DNA of 64,000 nucleotides, taken from the NCBI GenBank assembly GCA_050259235.1, contig JBLNAG010000006.1:8691-72690 (forward strand). Direction: 5' to 3'. The translations under genes were made by a program, and so were the position numbers. How positions within the stretch are numbered: the first letter of the stretch is position 1; every line of letters begins with the position of its first letter. The notes below the pieces were generated by a model. It was not told the origin of the DNA. It made no database searches and saw only the letters and a list, made by a program, of their open reading frames with translations. Source of the DNA: UBA5364 sp050259235 (GTDB lineage: Bacteria; Bacillota_I; Bacilli_A; RF39; UBA660). Shown here piece after piece: positions 58,952-64,000 of the stretch.

Positions 58952-59064
58952 AAAATTCTCCTTTCATCTCTATTTGTATTTTTAACCAAAATTTGATAAA
59001 TATTCATTCATAAAAGAAATAATATCTCCATATAATTAAATGAAATTAAATATGAGGTGAAAGA

Positions 59065-60057
59065 ATGAAAAAATATTTATTAGGTTTAGTAATGATAATG
59101 TGTTGTTTTCTAGTAGGTTGTGGTGAATATAGTGAAAAAGATGTGATGAAAGATTTAGAGAAAAAAATTAATAATTCTAAAGCTTATCATTTAACAGGAA
59201 TATTGGAAATGATTAATAATGAAAATAGTTATATCTATGATGTAGAAGTATCATATAGCAAAGATGATAATTTTCGGGTTAGTTTAACTAATCAAATCAA
59301 TAACCATGAGCAAATAATTTTAAAAAATGAAAATGGTGTCTATGTGCTTACTCCTTCTTTGAATAAGAGTTTTAAATTTCAAAGTGAATGGCCATATAAT
59401 AATTCCCAAGCATATTTACTCCAAACAATTTTAAAAGATATTAAGAATGATAAGAAACGTGTTTTTGAAAAAACTAAAGATGAATATACTTTTGTGACAA
59501 CTGTAAATTATCCTAATAATAAAAATTTAGTAAAACAAAAAATATTTTTAGATAAAAAGTTAAATGTTAAAGAAGTTCAAGTATTAGATGAAAATGGTAA
59601 TGTTCAAATGAAAATGGTTTTTGATAAAATAGATTTAAAGGCTACATATGATAAAAATTACTTTACATTAAAAGAAAATATGAATTCTTCAGTTGCATTA
59701 GAAGAAACAGCAAGCAAAATAGATGATGTTATTTATCCTTTATATATACCCGCTAATACAACTTTAGCTAGTCAAAATAAAATTACCAAGAGTGATGGAG
59801 AACGTATAATCTTATCCTTTAGTGGAGATAAACCATTTATGTTTGTACAAGAAACTGTCTCAGTCGGGGATGAAATGGTTACTATACCTATGTATGGAGA
59901 ACCTGCTATTATTGCAGATACCATCGGTGCTTTATCAGGAACATCTATTACGTGGTTAAGTAATGGTATTGAATATTATTTAGTATCAGATACATTAACA
60001 GAAGAAGAGTTAGTAAGTATTGCATCTTCAGTAAGTTCGATTCCAGTTGGTAAATAA
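59065..60057 (+). CDS. Lipoprotein, LolA/GerS-like
   Basis: A 330-residue lipoprotein with signal peptide and lipobox LVGC (Cys at about 19). The body has repeated beta hairpins typical of the LolA-like half-barrel (AYHLTGILEMINNENSYIYDVEVSYSKDDNFRVSLTNQ). In clostridia the LolA-fold lipoprotein GerS helps cortex modification needed for germination; a similar role is possible, but the sequence alone does not prove it. TGAGGTGAA precedes the ATG. Confidence 0.75.
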   Translation: MKKYLLGLVMIMCCFLVGCGEYSEKDVMKDLEKKINNSKAYHLTGILEMINNENSYIYDVEVSYSKDDNFRVSLTNQINNHEQIILKNENGVYVLTPSLNKSFKFQSEWPYNNSQAYLLQTILKDIKNDKKRVFEKTKDEYTFVTTVNYPNNKNLVKQKIFLDKKLNVKEVQVLDENGNVQMKMVFDKIDLKATYDKNYFTLKENMNSSVALEETASKIDDVIYPLYIPANTTLASQNKITKSDGERIILSFSGDKPFMFVQETVSVGDEMVTIPMYGEPAIIADTIGALSGTSITWLSNGIEYYLVSDTLTEEELVSIASSVSSIPVGK

Positions 60058-60090
60058 ATATGAAAAGTTAAATTTTCATATTTTTTTTTT
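60056..60090 (+). terminator. Terminator of the lipoprotein gene
   Basis: AAATATGAAAA pairs exactly with TTTTCATATTT, followed by a long T-tract. Confidence 0.85.
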
Positions 60091-60100
60091 ATTATATATA

Positions 60101-60109
60101 TGTTATAAT
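60101..60109 (+). promoter_or_regulatory. Extended -10 promoter (TGTTATAAT)
   Basis: Ten bases after the preceding T-tract and 17 bases before the next ATG, so the leader is extremely short. Confidence 0.55.
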
Positions 60110-60125
60110 ATTCTCGGTGATTATG

Positions 60126-60677
60126 ATGAAGAAAAACAAAAATTTACCTAAAACGGTATCGACTAGAAAAAAGAAACAAGAAGTAGCACCACCAATTGCA
60201 ACTTCTGATGAAATGCAAAAATTAATAAAAACAGTAGCAGTGGTTACAGTAATATTTTTAACTATTTATGGAATTACTATTCTTCTTACAAAAGATAAAA
60301 AGGCAACTCCAGAAAAAACTGAAGTAAAAATTCAAGATGAAGATATTCTATTAGGAAACTTATTAGAACAAAATGAAGCTATTTACTTTGTTTTAGTAAC
60401 AGTTGAAGATGATGATTATAAGAATTTATATAATACCTATGTAGAAAAAAATAATCAAAGTCCAATTGCACCAACTATTTATACAAGTAATTTATCTAAT
60501 TCATTTAATTTAAAGTATAAAGCTACTGAAAGTAAAACTAATATAACTAATATAAATGAATTGAAATTAAAAGGAAGCACTTTGCTAGAAATTAGTAATA
60601 AAAAAATTGTACAAGTATATGAAGGTAAAGAAAATATTGTTAGTGGTCTAAAAGCAGCAATTGGAATAGTTGATTAA
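60126..60677 (+). CDS. Membrane-anchored protein, unknown
   Basis: A 183-residue protein: a basic lead (MKKNKNLPKTVSTRKKKQ), one membrane segment (about 39-57) and an external domain with a thioredoxin-like pattern (EAIYFVLVTVEDDDYKNLYNTYVEK ... STLLEISNKKIVQVYEGKENIVSGL) without cysteines, similar in plan to the protein at 54267. GGTGAT (60116-60121) supports ATG 60126. Confidence 0.6.
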   Translation: MKKNKNLPKTVSTRKKKQEVAPPIATSDEMQKLIKTVAVVTVIFLTIYGITILLTKDKKATPEKTEVKIQDEDILLGNLLEQNEAIYFVLVTVEDDDYKNLYNTYVEKNNQSPIAPTIYTSNLSNSFNLKYKATESKTNITNINELKLKGSTLLEISNKKIVQVYEGKENIVSGLKAAIGIVD

Positions 60678-60699
60678 AAAATGCTTAGGCATTTTTTTT
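60676..60699 (+). terminator. Terminator
   Basis: AAAAATGC-TTAG-GCATTTTT followed by T-run. Confidence 0.85.
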
Positions 60700-60750
60700 G
60701 TAAACAAATGTATATTTTATTTTTGGTAATAGACAGTAATATTAAAAATA

Positions 60751-60759
60751 TGATATATT
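60751..60759 (+). promoter_or_regulatory. Extended -10 promoter (TGATATATT)
   Basis: 16 bases before the S41 protease start at 60775, with GGTGAT between. Confidence 0.5.
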
Positions 60760-60774
60760 ATGAGTGGTGATAAT

Positions 60775-62007
60775 ATGAAAGAAGAAAAAACACATACAAA
60801 AAAAACAATTACTAAAAAAGAAGTAATTAATCCACAATTTAAAACAACTGAGGTGGTTTTTTTATTGGTTATTACCTTTGCTATTACTTTTGGTATGAGC
60901 TTTTTAATATTCTATAACCCGAATAGTAAAAAATATGATATTGAAGAAGCAGACAAAGATATTCAAAATTTTATCAAAGAGTACAATTATATAATAGATA
61001 ACTATTATGGTGATGTAAATAAAGAAGAATTATTAGATAAAGCATTAGCGGCTATGGTTGCATCATTAGATGATCCATATTCAACATTTATGGATGATAC
61101 TTCTAATTCTGCATTAATTTCACTAGAAGGTAGTTTTCAAGGAATTGGTGTTGAAATAGTAAATGATGCAAAAAATAATATTGTTGTTGTTAGAGCTATT
61201 GAAGATTCACCAGCTAGTAAAGCAGGCGTTCAACCATTAGATGTTATAAAAAAGATAAATGATGTTAGTTTAGAAGGAACAACAACCACTGATTTTGTTA
61301 AAATGGTTAGTGAGCAAAAAGATGCAAGCTTTGATTTAACACTTTTACGTAATGGAACAGAACAAGTTGTGACTGTTACACGTGAATTAGTTACCCTTAA
61401 GTCAGTTAAATCAGAAATATTTGAACAAAATAATAAAAAGATAGGTTATATAAATGTATCAATTTTTGCTGCCAACACATATACACAATTTAAAGATGAA
61501 TTAGTAAAATTAGAAAAAGGGAAAATAGATTCGTTAATAATTGATTTAAGAAGTAATGGTGGTGGACATTTATCATCTGTTACTAATATGATTAGTTTAT
61601 TTTTAGATTCATCACATGTTGTCTATCAAACTCAAACTAAAAAAGAAACAGAAAAGATTTATTCAACAGGTAAAGTTACTAAGAAATATCCAATAGTATT
61701 ATTATCTGATAATCAAAGTGCCTCAGCATCAGAAGTTATGATGGGAGCATTAAAAGATGAATATAACGCTACTATTATAGGTACAACTACCTTTGGTAAA
61801 GGTACAGTGCAAGAATTACTTACATTACCAAGTGATGCTCAATATAAGTTAACAACCAAAAAATGGTTAACACCAAATGGCACTTGGGTAAATGGCATCG
61901 GTATTAAACCGGATGTAGAAGTAAAATTAAGCGATGAATATTTAAAAAATCCTAGCAATGAAACAGATAATCAATTACAAGAAGCAATAAAATATTTAAG
62001 TAAATAA
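60775..62007 (+). CDS. Membrane-anchored S41 C-terminal processing peptidase (Ctp family)
   Basis: A 410-residue protease with an N-terminal membrane segment (about 28-48), a PDZ domain (about 118-200, GIGVEIVNDAKNNIVVVRAIEDSPASKAGV) and an S41 domain: LRSNGGGHL, NQSASASEVM with the catalytic Ser (about 318) and TTFGKGTVQEL with the catalytic Lys (about 342). Related to CtpB, which cleaves SpoIVFA during sporulation, and to CtpA; a sporulation role is possible. ATG 60775 is chosen because GGTGAT lies between it and the ATG at 60760. Confidence 0.92.
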   Translation: MKEEKTHTKKTITKKEVINPQFKTTEVVFLLVITFAITFGMSFLIFYNPNSKKYDIEEADKDIQNFIKEYNYIIDNYYGDVNKEELLDKALAAMVASLDDPYSTFMDDTSNSALISLEGSFQGIGVEIVNDAKNNIVVVRAIEDSPASKAGVQPLDVIKKINDVSLEGTTTTDFVKMVSEQKDASFDLTLLRNGTEQVVTVTRELVTLKSVKSEIFEQNNKKIGYINVSIFAANTYTQFKDELVKLEKGKIDSLIIDLRSNGGGHLSSVTNMISLFLDSSHVVYQTQTKKETEKIYSTGKVTKKYPIVLLSDNQSASASEVMMGALKDEYNATIIGTTTFGKGTVQELLTLPSDAQYKLTTKKWLTPNGTWVNGIGIKPDVEVKLSDEYLKNPSNETDNQLQEAIKYLSK

Positions 62008-62036
62008 ACATTACTAACAAAAGTAATGTTTTTTTG
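62007..62036 (+). terminator. Terminator of the S41 protease gene
   Basis: AACATTACT pairs exactly with AGTAATGTT, followed by T-run. Confidence 0.85.
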
Positions 62037-62046
62037 TTAGTAAAAA

Positions 62047-62055
62047 TGTTATAAT
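62047..62055 (+). promoter_or_regulatory. Extended -10 promoter (TGTTATAAT)
   Basis: Shortly after the terminator, 22 bases before the DUF402 gene. Confidence 0.6.
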
Positions 62056-62076
62056 ACAGTTGAGAGAAGTGATAAT

Positions 62077-62628
62077 ATGATAAAAAGTTGTATAGGTGAT
62101 AAGTTTCAGATACAATGTTATAAACATAACGGAAAAATTCACAGAGCTTGGGATGAAGCTGTATTATTAGATATAAAGAAAGATTATATGGTATTTGGAA
62201 ATAGTAGAACGCAGGTTATTGAGTCAGAAGGTAATACTTGGAAGACAAGAGAACCAGCAATAATGTATTTCTTTAAAGATAGATGGTTTAATATTATTGC
62301 ACAATTAAAAAATGATGGTGTATATTATTATTGTAATATAGCTACTCCTTATATAATAGAAGAAGATACAATTAAATATATTGATTATGATTTAGATCTA
62401 AGAATATTTCCAAGTGGTGAATATAAAATATTAGATAAGCTAGAATACAATTACCATAAAAAGATGATGAAATATTCTAAAGAACTAGATATAGTCGTTA
62501 ATAACGCATTAGATGAATTAATTAAAGAATATAAAAATAAGGTTAGTATGTTTGACAGTAAAGTTAATCGTGATTATTACTATCAATACAAAAATATAAA
62601 AGAAGAAAATAAAAAAAGTAATTTTTAA
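62077..62628 (+). CDS. DUF402 nucleoside tri-/diphosphate phosphatase (YgaC/Ntdp type)
   Basis: A 183-residue protein matching the YgaC/Ntdp family throughout: FQIQCYKHNGKIHRAWDEA, EGNTWKTREPAIMYFFKDRWFNII, GVYYYCNIATPY and IKYIDYDLDLRIFPSGEY. The conserved Asp/Glu residues bind metal and hydrolyse NTPs and NDPs. AGAGAAGTGAT precedes the ATG. Confidence 0.93.
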   Translation: MIKSCIGDKFQIQCYKHNGKIHRAWDEAVLLDIKKDYMVFGNSRTQVIESEGNTWKTREPAIMYFFKDRWFNIIAQLKNDGVYYYCNIATPYIIEEDTIKYIDYDLDLRIFPSGEYKILDKLEYNYHKKMMKYSKELDIVVNNALDELIKEYKNKVSMFDSKVNRDYYYQYKNIKEENKKSNF

Positions 62629-62676
62629 ATGAATACTGAATATAATAAAGATGGACGTATTCATTTTCTTTCTTTT
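62628..62676 (+). terminator. Terminator of the DUF402 gene
   Basis: AATGAATAC (62628-62636) pairs exactly with GTATTCATT (62657-62665) around a 20-base loop, followed by TTCTTTCTTTTT. Confidence 0.7.
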
Positions 62677-62750
62677 TAAATAGATAATATGGCTTTTTCT
62701 ATTTTTTTATGTTTAAAAGTGTAAAATATGATTTTTTGTTAAAAAAAGTA

Positions 62751-62779
62751 TTGACTTGTCTACACAGCTTTGGTATATT
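62751..62779 (+). promoter_or_regulatory. rRNA promoter P1
   Basis: TTGACT (62751-62756), 17-base spacer, TATATT (62774-62779). Confidence 0.85.
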
Positions 62780-62793
62780 GGTATTGCCTTTCC

Positions 62794-62860
62794 AAAAAAG
62801 CATTTAAAAAATAAGCAAAAATGCGAAAAATGCAAAAAATGTAAAAAAGTGAAAAAAAGT
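62794..62860 (+). promoter_or_regulatory. Phased A-tracts (UP-element/bent DNA) before rRNA P2
   Basis: Seven runs of 5-7 A start 8-12 bases apart (mean near 10), several within GC-A5/6-TG micro-repeats, ending just before the -35 of P2. This spacing is expected to bend DNA and bind the RNA polymerase alpha subunits. Confidence 0.65.
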
Positions 62861-62861
62861 A

Positions 62862-62890
62862 TTGACTTAAAGAAAGGCATTTGATATATT
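62862..62890 (+). promoter_or_regulatory. rRNA promoter P2
   Basis: TTGACT (62862-62867), 17-base spacer, TATATT (62885-62890). Both promoters share AAAAAAAGTATTGACTT. Confidence 0.85.
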
Positions 62891-62919
62891 ATTAATGCGC
62901 TTCACGAAGAAGCCATGAA

Positions 62920-62935
62920 TGATCTTTGAAAACTG
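62920..62935 (+). promoter_or_regulatory. rRNA leader boxA-like antitermination site
   Basis: TGATCTTTGAAAACTG is the usual boxA-region sequence of Firmicutes rRNA leaders. Confidence 0.65.
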
Positions 62936-62996
62936 AGCAAAATGTCAATTTAAATTACTAGTTAGGACAAATCAATTCAAACAAAAAAGATTATTT

Positions 62997-64000
<1,004 letters not shown>

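Overview
The window is a chromosomal segment of a very AT-rich, spore-forming, Gram-positive-type bacterium. Gene starts use strong AGGAGG- or GGTGAT-like ribosome binding sites, and TGA is a normal stop (asd, the 34670 gene, the 20500 gene), so this is the standard bacterial code and not a Mycoplasma code. Sporulation markers are a cotJ operon, a dipicolinate synthase operon and a CotY/CotZ-like coat protein. The partial 16S gene at the right edge is Firmicutes-like with several unusual substitutions. I infer an uncultured gut-type Bacilli lineage (Erysipelotrichia/RF39-like); that placement comes from reading, not from a database search.

Layout. 1-8.5 kb: end of a TagO/WecA-type transferase, a DUF421 membrane protein whose start lies in a perfect hairpin, a zinc-ribbon/HExxH protein, a NUDIX hydrolase, TypA/BipA, a zinc-ribbon membrane protein and an ABC-F ATPase. 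8.8-12.9 kb: small zinc-ribbon protein, cotJ operon with a CotJA-CotJB fusion, tRNA-His, then two accessory genes (transglutaminase-like; divergent SIR2-like) bounded by a decayed copy of the tRNA-His 3' end and its terminator, plus a possible structured RNA. 13-17.4 kb: asd-dpaA-dpaB-dapG-dapA, a dedicated aspartate-to-dipicolinate operon. 17.5-19.3 kb: a small protein, an ASCH/transglutaminase-like fusion and a DUF4256 protein.

19.3-29.2 kb, minus strand: a type VII (ESX/WXG100) secretion locus. It holds FHA-bearing EssC, an EsaB/YukD ubiquitin-like protein, a membrane-anchored HEVMH metallopeptidase, six small helical WXG-type proteins in one operon, and a DUF4176 protein with six FDENGxVV-like repeats. 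No EssA, EssB or EsaA is visible, which makes this the most unusual system here.

29.2-50 kb: mostly housekeeping and membrane genes. They include a GNAT protein, an FAD/Rieske oxidoreductase, a NifS-TtcA sulfur-transfer pair, CYTH, dUTPase-like, Ppx/GppA-like and MazG-like enzymes, a DEAD-box helicase, an orphan ISNCY-type helix-turn-helix, a Ca2+ P-type ATPase, a COG2509 flavoprotein, PRPP synthetase, DUF368 and an SGNH hydrolase. 50-62.6 kb: a tryptophan-rich duplicated-module membrane protein, the CotZ-like protein, LysM, a CPHC thioredoxin-like protein followed by a single-AAA ClpA-type ATPase, TrmL, a proline-rich repeat protein, cdaA-cdaR, DUF378, a GerS/LolA-like lipoprotein, an S41 protease and a DUF402 phosphatase. 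62.6-64 kb: tandem rRNA promoters with phased A-tracts, leader and 5' part of 16S rRNA.

Expression signals. Most units are short. A hairpin terminator is often followed at once by an extended -10 promoter (TGN-TATAAT) with no clear -35, then a GGTGAT-type site a few bases on. Classic -35/-10 promoters with 17-base spacing occur at the rRNA, tRNA and several small-gene units.
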